Source: Fodinibacter sp963730365 (GTDB taxonomy: Bacteria; Actinomycetota; Actinomycetes; Actinomycetales; Dermatophilaceae). Taken from it: a stretch of DNA of 64,000 nt. Numbering within the stretch: position 1 is the first letter of the stretch; every line of letters begins with the position of its first letter. The notes beneath the pieces are model-generated. The model was not told the origin of the DNA, ran no database searches, and was given only the letters and a program-made list of their open reading frames with translations. The stretch spans positions 372,001 to 436,000 of the forward strand of contig CAVSRM010000008.1 in NCBI GenBank assembly GCA_963730365.1, written 5' to 3'. Both the position numbers and the translations under genes were made by a program. This document shows, in pieces, positions 35,457 through 43,070 of the stretch.

Positions 35457-35903
35457 GTGAACTGTAGCGCGCGACTGCCACACCTCCTGTGCGTCGCCGT
35501 GATCTCGCTCTCCTTGGCGGGGTGCGGAACCGAGAGCCCGCCCGACCAGACAACCGGAGATTCCGTGTCATCGAGCCCGACGTCCACTACCGAGGAGAGC
35601 GGTACCTCCCCCGGCTCGCCCCCGCCGCCCGCCACGGACTCCCCCACCCTGCCGGAGGATCCGTCGCTGCCGTCCGGGACCAAGGGGGCCGTGACTCTTA
35701 CCGGCATCGTGTCGGTGGACACCGAGACGCGGTGCACCACGTTGACCACGCAGGACCCACGCCGGGTCTTCGTCCTCGTGGGGGACGTGTCCGAGCTGAA
35801 GGACGGCGCACGCGTCCGGGTCACGGGCACTGAGGGGGACCAGGCAGCGACGTGTCAGTCGGGTCCGGTTTTCACTGTCCGCAGCGTCACGCCCACCGGC
35901 TGA
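35457..35903 (+). CDS. Small secreted lipoprotein
   Basis: 148 residues, GTG start. The lipobox LSLAGC places the mature N-terminal Cys near residue 23. A Ser/Thr/Pro-rich linker follows (about 25-75), then a compact C-terminal domain (AVTLTGIVSVDTETRCTTL ... DGARVRVTGTEGD) resembling a small OB-like/DUF5666-type barrel with two cysteines. Anchored on the outer face of the membrane; function unknown. Confidence 0.6.
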   Translation: MNCSARLPHLLCVAVISLSLAGCGTESPPDQTTGDSVSSSPTSTTEESGTSPGSPPPPATDSPTLPEDPSLPSGTKGAVTLTGIVSVDTETRCTTLTTQDPRRVFVLVGDVSELKDGARVRVTGTEGDQAATCQSGPVFTVRSVTPTG

Positions 35904-35975
35904 GCCAGGGGCGGCGCCGTCGGAGCGGCCCGCTCGACGAACGCCACGACGGGCCGTCTCCCGGCGACTCTCGGG

Positions 35976-36341
35976 TCAGCCGGGCGTCTGCGTGTAGAGC
36001 GCCAACCGCCACCCCTCCGGGGTGCGCACGTACGTGCTCGTCATCGCCCCGGCGAAGGGGTCTTGGCCCTCGCGGCGCGCGGTCCCGCGGTACACGAGGG
36101 AGGCGGCCCCGTCGCCCACACCGACCACTCTCACGTCGTCGACCGAGTAGTCGTCCCAGGTCGGCGCCTCGGCGAGGGCGGCCACGACGTCGTCGCGCGT
36201 CATCACCATCCCGTTGGCGAGGACCATCACACCGTCATTGGTCATGAGCCCGCCGTAGAAGTCTGCACCGGTGCCGTCACAGAGGGCGTCCCACCCCTTG
36301 CGCTCGAGGTCCAGCAGGGTCCCAGTCACGCTCTCGTCCAT
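35976..36341 (-). CDS. SnoaL/DUF4440-like NTF2-fold protein
   Basis: 121 residues from the ATG at 36341 (MDESVTGTLLDLERKGWDAL). NTF2-fold pattern with GGLMTNDGVMVLANG, MTRDDVVAAL and a final STYVRTPEGWRLALYTQTP. Family members bind small ligands or act as isomerases; role unknown. Last gene before the first att copy. Confidence 0.75.
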   Translation of the reverse strand: MDESVTGTLLDLERKGWDALCDGTGADFYGGLMTNDGVMVLANGMVMTRDDVVAALAEAPTWDDYSVDDVRVVGVGDGAASLVYRGTARREGQDPFAGAMTSTYVRTPEGWRLALYTQTPG

Positions 36342-36472
36342 CTCTCGACCGTAGGCACATCCCACGTTGATGTCGAGACGCGCGAGCGAGGATTCGGGCT
36401 TCACGAGGTGTTCGGTCCCCGGGTTGCGTCTCGTGGCCCGCGCCCCGGCCGGCTTCGCGCCGGGCACGAGTA

Positions 36473-36569
36473 AGCCCCCGACAGCGCTCTCGCTGGTCGG
36501 GGGCCCGTCGTCTTTCTCAAGACAAAGCGCGCCCGAAGGGATTCGAACCACTGACCTTCTGATCCGTAG
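36473..36569. mobile_element. Att copy A: duplicated tRNA-Arg 3' half plus terminator
   Basis: Matches the tRNA-Arg(ACG) terminator and 3' half at 54091-54187 with a few mismatches, and stops exactly at the anticodon-loop sequence TCCGTAG. The left flank outside it (from about 36450) is also shared with copy B. It marks the distal boundary of the small element; a weak arm pair to its left (36412-36431) hints at an older element. Confidence 0.85.
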
Positions 36570-36708
36570 CGCTGCGAGCAACCAGACAGCCGGCGACGAC
36601 ATCCGTCCCCGAACGACCCACCGAGGGTTGTTTTCGCAGCTCACAGGGTCGCCGACGGCGACGGTCGGGCGACGTCGGATCGCTACGCATTCGCGTTCCT
36701 CCAGCTTC

Positions 36709-36727
36709 TGGGTCCCCTCTTGGGTCC
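36709..36727. repeat. Arm-type repeat pair, right of att A
   Basis: TGGGTCC-CCTCT-TGGGTCC, two 7-bp units with a 12-bp period, 140 bp from the end of att A. Matched by the pair at 37816-37834. Confidence 0.6.
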
Positions 36728-36812
36728 TCGACGTGGCCGAGAACCACGACCCGGGTGAGACGATCGCCTGCTGGGAACGTGTTGAAGCACCGCCCCGACC
36801 AACAATCGAATC

Positions 36813-36846
36813 GTACGCTCAAGACGTCCAGTTGTACGCTTTATCC
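36813..36846 (+). promoter_or_regulatory. Antitoxin promoter with duplicated GTACGCT
   Basis: GTACGCT occurs at 36813-36819 and 36834-36840, 21 bp (two helical turns) apart. The second holds TACGCT, a TANNNT-type -10 whose last T is 7 bases before the antitoxin ATG, as expected for a leaderless transcript. The repeats could also be antitoxin binding sites. Confidence 0.45.
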
Positions 36847-37095
36847 ATGGCCACCATGAGCATCAGCAACGCCCGAGACCACCTGCCCGACGCCATGAGG
36901 ACCGCCCAGACCGAGGCGGTCTTCGTGGAGCGCAGGGGACGCCTGGCCGGAGTTCTCGTGAGTCCGGAACGCTACGAGGAGCTGATGACTGCACTGGAGG
37001 ATGCGGAGGACGTCGCCGCCTTCGATGCCGCGATGGCCGAGGAAGGACCGAACATCCCATGGGACCAGGTCAAGGCGGACCTCGGCTGGGAGTGA
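36847..37095 (+). CDS. YefM/Phd-family antitoxin
   Basis: 82 residues. N-terminal MSISNARDHLPDAM is the DNA-binding YefM/Phd pattern, followed by VFVERRGRLAGVLVSPERYEEL and an acidic, disordered C-terminus that would cap the toxin. ATG 36847 or 36856; neither has a ribosome site. The stop overlaps the toxin GTG (GTGA), the standard coupling for such pairs. Confidence 0.85.
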   Translation: MATMSISNARDHLPDAMRTAQTEAVFVERRGRLAGVLVSPERYEELMTALEDAEDVAAFDAAMAEEGPNIPWDQVKADLGWE

Positions 37096-37364
37096 GCGCC
37101 TACCGCATCGAGCTGCGCCCATCGGCCGCCGGCGCCCTTCGCAAGCTCGACCCCCAGGTTCGCCGCCGCATCCAAGGTGCCATCGCCCTTCTGGCCCACG
37201 ATCCGCGGCCACCGAGTGCACGCGCCCTCCAGGGCAGGTCTGGACTCCGGGTCCGCGTCGGCGAGTACAGGATCATCTACACCGTCGAAGACGATGTCCT
37301 GCTCGTGGTCGTCGTGCGCCTCGGACATCGACGAGACGTCTATGAGCAGTCGTCGCGCCGCTAG
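37092..37364 (+). CDS. RelE/ParE-family toxin
   Basis: 90 residues, GTG start overlapping the antitoxin stop. RelE-fold pattern: YRIELRPSAAGALRKLDPQ, ALQGRSGLRVRVGEYRIIYTV (catalytic-region Arg residues) and VVVRLGHRRDVYEQ. RelE relatives cut mRNA in the ribosome. The pair is the only recognisable complete system in the 1.4-kb unit between att copies A and B, and likely stabilises the insertion. Confidence 0.88.
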   Translation: MSAYRIELRPSAAGALRKLDPQVRRRIQGAIALLAHDPRPPSARALQGRSGLRVRVGEYRIIYTVEDDVLLVVVVRLGHRRDVYEQSSRR

Positions 37365-37844
37365 GTGGACGAGAGAATGTGGCTGCTCGAGTGCGCTGCT
37401 CGCCTTCGCCAGTTTCCGCAGCTTGATCACGTCGCCGGCGCTCACCGATGCCCCGCACCAGGACACGGCCTCCTTCCAGGTCACGCACTCCTGATCGATC
37501 ATCTCGATCAGCGCAGCGGCCGCCCGCTGCTGGTACTTCGCAACGGCTGCGTCCTGCTCCCGCACGGCGACGCTGCCCCGCACCCCCAACCTGCGCCGGT
37601 GCTCCTCCCGCGGTACTCGGCGGGCCCGCAGCTTCCCCTGCGACTCCAACGCCTCCCGGCGTGCCGCCTGTTGCGCACCCTGCTTACCCAAAGGTGCCTT
37701 CGCGGTCCTGATCCTTCGCCTCGCCGCGACTGTCTGCTTCCATGGGCCCGCCGACCCCCGCCTCTGGACACCGATCACCAACTGTTTCGCGACCGGCCGA
37801 ACCGCCGAGAGCGCCCGGGTCCCTTTCTGGGTCTCCTCGCCCAC
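37365..37844 (-). CDS. Hypothetical basic protein of the small element (partial or doubtful)
   Basis: Minus-strand frame starting at 37844 with MGEETQKGTRALSAVRPVAK, very rich in Arg/Ala/Lys (AARRRIRTAKAPLGKQGAQQ) with a helical stretch AALIEMIDQECVTWKEAV. The frame runs on antisense to the toxin-antitoxin pair to 36972, where it is certainly not meaningful, so only the first part may be a gene. No family recognised. It could be a remnant of element DNA. Confidence 0.3.
37816..37834. repeat. Arm-type repeat pair, left of att B
   Basis: CGGGTCC-CTTTC-TGGGTCT, 12-bp period, ending 42 bp before the AGCCCCC of att B. Counterpart of 36709-36727 at the other end of the small element. Confidence 0.6.
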
Positions 37845-37875
37845 GCCCGGGCCGGCTTCGCGCCGGGCACGAGTA

Positions 37876-37972
37876 AGCCCCCGACAGCGCTCTGGCTGAT
37901 CGGGGGCCCGTCGTCTGTCTCAACACAGAGCGCGCCCGAAGCGATTCGAAGCCCTAGTCTTCTGATCCGTAG
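37876..37972. mobile_element. Att copy B: duplicated tRNA-Arg 3' half plus terminator
   Basis: Second partial tRNA-Arg copy, 37876-37972, again ending at TCCGTAG. It is the junction between the small TA element (left) and the 16-kb element (right). Some tRNA positions have drifted (for example GAAGCGATTCGAAGCCC). Confidence 0.88.
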
Positions 37973-38111
37973 GCACGCCAGGGGCCCGGATCGACACGAA
38001 TCACGATGTCTTGTTCCGACAGCCAGGGCGACGTTGCCGCAGGTCAAGTGCCTTGTGGCGGCCCAAGTCGGCGTCGGGCGCATTGTTACGGTTTCGACAC
38101 CAAACCGAACC

Positions 38112-38132
38112 TTGGGGCCAATCCTGGGGCCC
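38112..38132. repeat. Arm-type repeat pair, right of att B
   Basis: TTGGGGCC-AATCC-TGGGGCCC, 18 of 21 positions identical to the pair at 54030-54050, 140 bp from the end of att B. Confidence 0.65.
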
Positions 38133-38165
38133 GGGGGTGACGGCCTCGGCGGCAGAGTCTTTGAC

Positions 38166-38389
38166 TCAGAGGGACCTGGCGACGGCAGCCCTGACGGCCT
38201 CGACCATCACCCGCAGGTCGCGGTCGACAGCGCTGCGCACGATCGCCGGCTCGACCAGGAGGTAGCCGAGAGGCGCATGCAGATCGCGTCGATCGCCTTC
38301 TGGTCCGAAAGGTCGCCCAAGCCGTAGTCGGCCACGACCTCGAAGTGCGCCATCGCCTCCTGAAGCAGCTGGGTCCGGCTGGCGACGCC
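38166..38389 (-). pseudogene. HEPN (DUF86/HepT-like) gene with internal deletion
   Basis: Reading downstream from 38389, one frame gives TQLLQEAMAHFEVVADYGL...DAICMRLS and another continues as GYLLVEPAIVRSAVDRDLRVMVEAVRAA. Both are recognisable ends of a HEPN domain protein, but the centre with the catalytic RxxxxH (normally NRIAHG) is missing and the frame changes at the junction. It follows the MNT fragment, as hepT follows mntA in type VII toxin-antitoxin pairs. Confidence 0.6.
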
Positions 38390-38796
38390 TCACAAGGGCA
38401 CCGCCTCGGCTAGAGCTCGGTCGCGAAGCGCCGGGCGCAGCGAGCTCTCGGGAACCAGGTCGACAGGCAGGCCGACAGAGGCTGACACCTCGTCCTCGAG
38501 CCGGCCCAGTTCCATCAGGCTGAGCGGTCGCCCCATGACGAACAGCAGGTCGACGTCGGACCCCTCGTCGTCCTCACCGCGCGCTACCGACCCGAACACC
38601 CGCACATCCGTGCCCCGGCTTGTGCGACTGCCCGCAGGACCTCGGCGCGTGACGCGCGGAGCCGCCGCGGCAAGGGCGTCGTGCCGTGGAACCGCAGCAA
38701 CCGAGACACCTCCGGCTGGCTCCGCCTGATCTCGGCAGCAATCTGAGCCTGCGTCATCCCAGCCGCGGCCGCGTCGCGATCCGCACGAGTGCTGTC
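38390..38796 (-). pseudogene. Frameshifted helix-turn-helix/MNT nucleotidyltransferase
   Basis: The downstream frame contains VFGSVARGEDDEGSDVDLLF, the GS...DVD signature of MNT nucleotidyltransferases. Upstream, in another frame, MTQAQIAAEIRRSQPEVSRL and RAEVLRAVAQAGAR form a helix-turn-helix and the start of the MNT fold. The two join if one base is restored near 38607. A stop codon at 38797 limits the start. In the family these AMPylate or neutralise the HEPN partner. Confidence 0.65.
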
Positions 38797-38872
38797 CTAC
38801 ACGTTCGGCGCCGAAGCGCTGCCGACGTACGTGGTGTGACCCCTCGAGCAGGTCGTCGCGACGCCATGGTCC

Positions 38873-39298
38873 TCAGTCGACCATCCGAGACGTCGCTTGT
38901 TCGGTGATCTGGGCAATCGACTCCTCTCGATGCCGGGCCGCAGAAGCTTGCTCCGACGGCACCTCGACACGGGTGTTTGCGATCCCCCAGATCATCAGGT
39001 CGACAAGTACCGGGATGAGCTCGATGGCAGGACGGCGGGGAACGTAGATCCAGCGCCTGCCATCCTCGGGATCTCGCACCCGAGCGACGATGCCACTGTC
39101 CCGGAGGCGCTGGAGCCGTTCTGCGAGGGTGTTGGTGGCGATCGACTCTTCGGTGGCGAAGTCGGCGAAGTGGGTGCGCCCGCCGATGAGCAGGTCGCGG
39201 AGCACGACCAGGGTCCAGCGGTCTCCGAGCACGTCGAGCGACGCGGCGATCGGGCATGAGGACCGCGGCTCCGACGCCGGTGAGGTCGAGTTCACCAT
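38873..39298 (-). CDS. HxlR-family regulator
   Basis: 141 residues from the ATG at 39298. HxlR winged helix: CPIAASLDVLGDRWTLVVLRDLL and TNTLAERLQRLRDSGIV. The N-terminal Cys in SSCPIAA is the redox- or electrophile-sensing position of the family. Divergent from a SnoaL-like gene; the gap contains three TTGCG/CGCAA half sites. Confidence 0.88.
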   Translation of the reverse strand: MVNSTSPASEPRSSCPIAASLDVLGDRWTLVVLRDLLIGGRTHFADFATEESIATNTLAERLQRLRDSGIVARVRDPEDGRRWIYVPRRPAIELIPVLVDLMIWGIANTRVEVPSEQASAARHREESIAQITEQATSRMVD

Positions 39299-39309
39299 CC
39301 CCACATCCT

Positions 39310-39360
39310 ACTTGCGAATGGGAAGCGACCCCGGGCTAAGGTCGGTTGCGCACCGCAAGT
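39310..39360. promoter_or_regulatory. Candidate HxlR operator cluster
   Basis: ACTTGCG at 39310, TTGCG-CAC-CGCAA at 39346-39358 (perfect 13-bp palindrome) and CGCAAGT ending at 39360. It lies between the divergent HxlR and SnoaL-like genes. Confidence 0.45.
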
Positions 39361-39479
39361 GACTTTGACCCGGGCGGGGTGGCCGGGCCTCCGAGTAGTT
39401 CGGGGTCCCTGCTGCCGCCGCAGGGCAGCGGGTGCTGGTTGCAGCGCCCCGCCCACCACAGAGAACAGAAGGACCAGAC

Positions 39480-39851
39480 GTGACCGATATCCCTGACCAC
39501 CGCTCGCAGTGGGACGCCTACGGAGAACTGTGGGTCATCGCCGACGTCGCCGCTCGGCGCGATGCGTGCGACGGCGTGTTGGCCACAGGCTGCACCTACA
39601 CCGACCCATCCGTGCACGCCGAGGGCATCGAGGAGATCCTCGCCTACATGACGCAGTTCCAGCAGAATGCTCCTGGAGGCCATTTCGTCACCCAGGATTT
39701 CCTGGAGCACCACGACCGCTCGCTCGCTCGGTGGACCATGGTTCTGGGCGACGGCACCGTCGTCGGCACGGGCGCCTCGTTCGCCACCTACGACGCCGAT
39801 GGCGCCCTGACCTCGATGACGGGCTTCATCGACGCGCCGGCCGGCTCCTGA
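39480..39851 (+). CDS. SnoaL-like NTF2-fold protein
   Basis: 123 residues, GTG start at 39480 with AGAAGGA before it. NTF2-like pattern: WDAYGELWVIADVAARRDA, TYTDPSVHAEGIEEILAYM and a final GFIDAP. Likely under the divergent HxlR regulator. Enzymatic role unknown. Confidence 0.78.
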   Translation: MTDIPDHRSQWDAYGELWVIADVAARRDACDGVLATGCTYTDPSVHAEGIEEILAYMTQFQQNAPGGHFVTQDFLEHHDRSLARWTMVLGDGTVVGTGASFATYDADGALTSMTGFIDAPAGS

Positions 39852-39970
39852 CTGGATAACCGACCGGCCGGCGCCCCCGGCGACCGGCGTCAGGGGCGTT
39901 CGGCCGGCCTCAGTCGTGCTGATGTGACATGCCCGGGCGGTCTAGCGAACGGCCACCTTTCAACAGCCTG

Positions 39971-40844
39971 TCAGCTGTGGGCTTCGGCCTGGTCGATCCA
40001 TCGGAGCACGTGCGCGAGGTACGGCTCCGGGTTGTCCTCCCACGCGTAGTGCCCGGCCTCGGGAATGACGTGGAACTCGCTGTTGGGCAGGGCCTCGGCG
40101 AGCCGGCGCGAGTTCCCGATCCCGACGAGGGTGTCCCGCTCGCCGTGCAAGACCAGTACCGGGGTGCTGATCGTCCCGACCACCTTGGTCAGCTCCGGCG
40201 TCTCGTCGGGATAGCTCCCGATGAAGCCCATCTGGGCGCGCAGCTTGGCGAAGGAGGTAGCGCTGCGCCGGTAGTCCTCGAGCCGCCCCATATCGGGGTG
40301 ACTGGTACGGACGAAGCCTTGCTTGTTGGCGATTCTGCTGTAGATGCGCCCGCCGATTGCTCCACCTGCGGAGAGGACCGACCACCGCACCCAGTCGCGA
40401 CTTCGCTTCCAGTCGGAACAGCAGCGCGCCCTCGATCTCTCCGATGGCTGCCGCTTCGCCGAGCACCGCCGAGCGGAAGCGACCGGGGTTGTCGGCCATG
40501 AATCGGACGGCCAGCGGCGTCCCGACATCAGGTCCGACGTAGTGCGGGTGCTCCAGGCCGAAGTGGTCCAGGATCCTCGGGAGGAAGGCGGCCTGCTCGG
40601 ACACCGTGACCAGGGTCTTGTCGGCGTCGGAGCCTCCGTGATTCGGGAGATCGACGGCGACGACGTCGAAGCGTTCGCTGAGGCGTTCCCACCAGTCAGT
40701 GTAGGTAAGGATGCTCAGTGGGTGCGGGTTGATCAGCAGGAGTTGAGGTACGCCCGACTGGCGCGAAGCAGCGAAGCGAACACGCCGGCCGTCGACCGTC
40801 GCGTACTCGAGCTTCATACCGTCAGCAGCATTGTCAGTGTTCAT
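39971..40844 (-). pseudogene. Alpha/beta hydrolase disrupted by a frameshift
   Basis: The first frame (from 40844) reads MKLEYATVDGRRVRFAASRQ ... VVAVDLPNHGGSD ... up to LLFRLEAKSR; the second frame continues DWVRWSVLSAGGAIGG ... VLVLHGERDTLVGI ... EAGHYAWED to 39971. Together they make a full-length hydrolase of about 290 residues with Asp and His of the triad. The change of frame is near 40400. A sequencing error is the alternative. Confidence 0.75.
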
Positions 40845-41180
40845 CAGCTCTCCTCGCAGAACAGCGCTGTGCTGCCCGCTGGGAACTTGATCTCCTCGAC
40901 CACACCTCGTGAGTCGTTGGTCCTCACATCCACTCCCGCCGCATCGCTTTTATATGACAAGCGAACCTACACGCGATCGCCCTAGATCGGAAGCGGGCTA
41001 GCGACATGTTCATGTCTGCGCCTCCAACCTGCATTCGCCGTTTCTCGTTGCGGCATCCCTGTCCGAAACGGCCGATCGCGGGTGCTGGCTAATTGAGCCA
41101 TGGAGCCGGACTGACCCGTGTCCCTCCGCCGCGTAGCGGGCGCACCCGCTGGCCAGGCAAGGCCGTGGCATGATTGTGGC
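40845..41180. other. 336-bp gap; promoter regions only
   Basis: Holds an imperfect palindrome CGCTT-N9-AAGCG around an AT-rich TTTTATATGA near 40945, which may be the operator/promoter of the hydrolase. CATGAT at 41169-41174 stands 7 bases before the ATG of the antitoxin gene. No gene seen. Confidence 0.4.
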
Positions 41181-41414
41181 ATGAGCCGCATACGCTTGAG
41201 TACCACGGTGGACGCAGACCTTCTGGAAAGCGCCCGGCGGGCGTGTGGCAAGCCGGACTCCGCGCTCGTCGACGAAGCCCTGGCAGCCCTGCTCGCCCGG
41301 CACCGCGCAGCCGAAGTGGATGCCAGTTACGGCGCCTACGATGCTCACCCGCTCGACGAGCCGGACGAGTGGGGAGACCTGGCGTCGTTCCGGCGTGCGG
41401 TCGCGGCCTCGTGA
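41181..41414 (+). CDS. Ribbon-helix-helix antitoxin (MazE/CopG-type)
   Basis: 77 residues. MSRIRLSTTVDADLLESARR is a ribbon-helix-helix N-terminus, followed by an acidic C-terminal tail (DEPDEWGDLASFRR) for toxin binding. Stop overlaps the toxin GTG. No ribosome site is present and CATGAT sits at -10 relative to the ATG, so a leaderless message is possible. Confidence 0.82.
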   Translation: MSRIRLSTTVDADLLESARRACGKPDSALVDEALAALLARHRAAEVDASYGAYDAHPLDEPDEWGDLASFRRAVAAS

Positions 41415-41740
41415 CCGAACTGCCCGCACGCGGGGAGGTGTGGTGGTGCGAGATGGCCGAGATCGGCCGCCGGCCGGTCGTCGTTCTGTCTCGTGATGTC
41501 GTGATCCCGCGGCATCGTCGAGCACTGATCGCCCCGTGCACGACCACCATCCGAGACCTCCCCAGCGAGGTCCTCCTCGAGCCCGGTGAGGACCCGGTGC
41601 CGCTTCGTTCGGCGGTCAACCTGGACTCGGTGGAATCCGTCTCGATCGCAATCCTGGTGGAACGTCTCGGCCGGCTGGCCGAGGACCGGATGCGGCAGGT
41701 CTGCGTCGCCCTGGCTGTCGCAGTCGACTGCTCAGACTGA
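41411..41740 (+). CDS. MazF/PemK-family endoribonuclease toxin
   Basis: 109 residues, GTG start. PemK-fold signature RGEVWWCEMAEIGRRPVVVLSRD and the later VNLDSVESVSIAILVERLGRL. MazF toxins cut mRNA at short motifs. Couples with the upstream antitoxin by GTGA overlap. Second intact toxin-antitoxin pair of the insertion. Confidence 0.9.
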   Translation: MTELPARGEVWWCEMAEIGRRPVVVLSRDVVIPRHRRALIAPCTTTIRDLPSEVLLEPGEDPVPLRSAVNLDSVESVSIAILVERLGRLAEDRMRQVCVALAVAVDCSD

Positions 41741-42021
41741 CCGCAGCCGCTCACCGCTTCCCGACTCTGCGGCATCCGTCATGACAGAAGCCGATGCACT
41801 CCAGCCGGAGCGCGCCACACCGCCGCAAGCGGCCCCTCCTCGGCGTGAGCTCTGGCCGGCAACGCAATTGTTGGCGCTGCGTGTGGTGGCGGCAAGGCGA
41901 TGCAGTCGGTCGGCTTCGGTGTGGCCGGGTCCTGGTCGGTGGGTCTCGTTCAGGCGCTCCGGTGATCTCGAGCCGGTGGCACACTGATGGGCGTTCTGCT
42001 GCCCCCTCCCGAGGAGCCCAG

Positions 42022-42798
42022 ATGTCCTCTGCGCGAGCCGTCCGTGAGGGGGTTCTGCCGCTCACCCGCATCCCAGTCGCCGAGCTGGCGCCGAACGTCG
42101 TGGTTGTCGGTGACCCCGAGCGCGCCCGCGCGGTGGGTGAGCGGCTCGAGGGGGCGCGCGAGCTCGCGAGCAACCGTGAGTACGTGAGCATCGGTGGGAC
42201 GTATCTCGGGGCGCCGGTCACGGTCGTGTCCCACGGCGTCGGCGGTCCGGGGGCCGGTGTGGCCTTCGAGGAGCTGTGCCGGGGTGGGGCATGCCGGATC
42301 ATCCGCGCCGGCACAGCTGGCGGGCTGCAGCCCGATGTCGGCGATGGGGCGGTGGTCGTGGCCACTGCGGCCGTGCGCGAGGACGGCCTGAGTGACCTCC
42401 TGGTGCCGCCGGGATACCCAGCGGTCGCCGATGCCCGTCTGACCATCGCGCTCGAGGATGCCGCCCGCTCGGCCGGTGTCGGGGATGACCGCCTCCACCG
42501 TGGTGTCCTCTACTCCAACGCGGCGTTCTACTCCCACGACGTCCTCGGCTCGCGGCTCGAGCTGTGGCAGCGCGCCGGTTGCGTGGCCGTCGAGATGGAG
42601 GCTGCGGCGCTGTTCGTGATCGCCGGGCTGCACGGTGTGGCAGCGGCTGCCGTGCTCGCGGTGGACGGCAACCCGCTGGCGTCCGACGACACCGCGATGG
42701 AGGGGTACGACCCGTTCCGGGACGTCGTGCGTGATGCCGTTGCCGCCGTCGTCACAGCCGCGCTCGAGGTCGTCGTCACCCCGCTGACCACGACCTGA
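42022..42798 (+). CDS. Purine/uridine nucleoside phosphorylase (PNP_UDP_1)
   Basis: 258 residues; the ATG at 42022 has GAGGAG 8 bases upstream. VVVGDPERARAVGERLE is the phosphate-binding N-terminus, HGVGGPGAGVAFEEL and IIRAGTAGGL follow, and CVAVEMEAAALFVIA is the ribose-binding signature with the MEAA motif. It cleaves nucleosides to base plus ribose-1-phosphate. Intact gene inside the element; the 281 bp in front show no gene. Confidence 0.88.
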   Translation: MSSARAVREGVLPLTRIPVAELAPNVVVVGDPERARAVGERLEGARELASNREYVSIGGTYLGAPVTVVSHGVGGPGAGVAFEELCRGGACRIIRAGTAGGLQPDVGDGAVVVATAAVREDGLSDLLVPPGYPAVADARLTIALEDAARSAGVGDDRLHRGVLYSNAAFYSHDVLGSRLELWQRAGCVAVEMEAAALFVIAGLHGVAAAAVLAVDGNPLASDDTAMEGYDPFRDVVRDAVAAVVTAALEVVVTPLTTT

Positions 42799-43070
42799 AT
42801 GGTGTCCTTGGCTGTCTGGCCGGGCGAACGGTCGTTCCTGCGTCCCATCGCCGCCTGGTCCGCGGGTCCTGGCGGGCGCGGGCCCGCCTCGTGCCATTGT
42901 GGAGCGGTGAGCTGGCTGGGGAGACTTCGTGCGGAATCAGGGCCTAGCGATGCTGGCCAGGGTACGAGTCACGTAGATGGCCGGCCGCTGTCAGTGGCAG
43001 CCCGGACCGAAGCGTCTCCTTCGGTCGAGGTCACGGCACATGGCCCGCTAACGCCGGTCGACCGTCGTGG

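Noticed and set aside
36972..37364. Extension of the basic minus-strand ORF through the toxin-antitoxin pair
   Set aside because: The overlap is antisense to two well-supported genes and turns into Ala/Ser runs; only the upstream part was kept, at low confidence.
38390..38796. Programmed frameshift in the MNT gene
   Set aside because: No slippery heptamer or stimulatory structure was noticed near 38607, and the HEPN partner next to it is also broken, so decay is the simpler reading.
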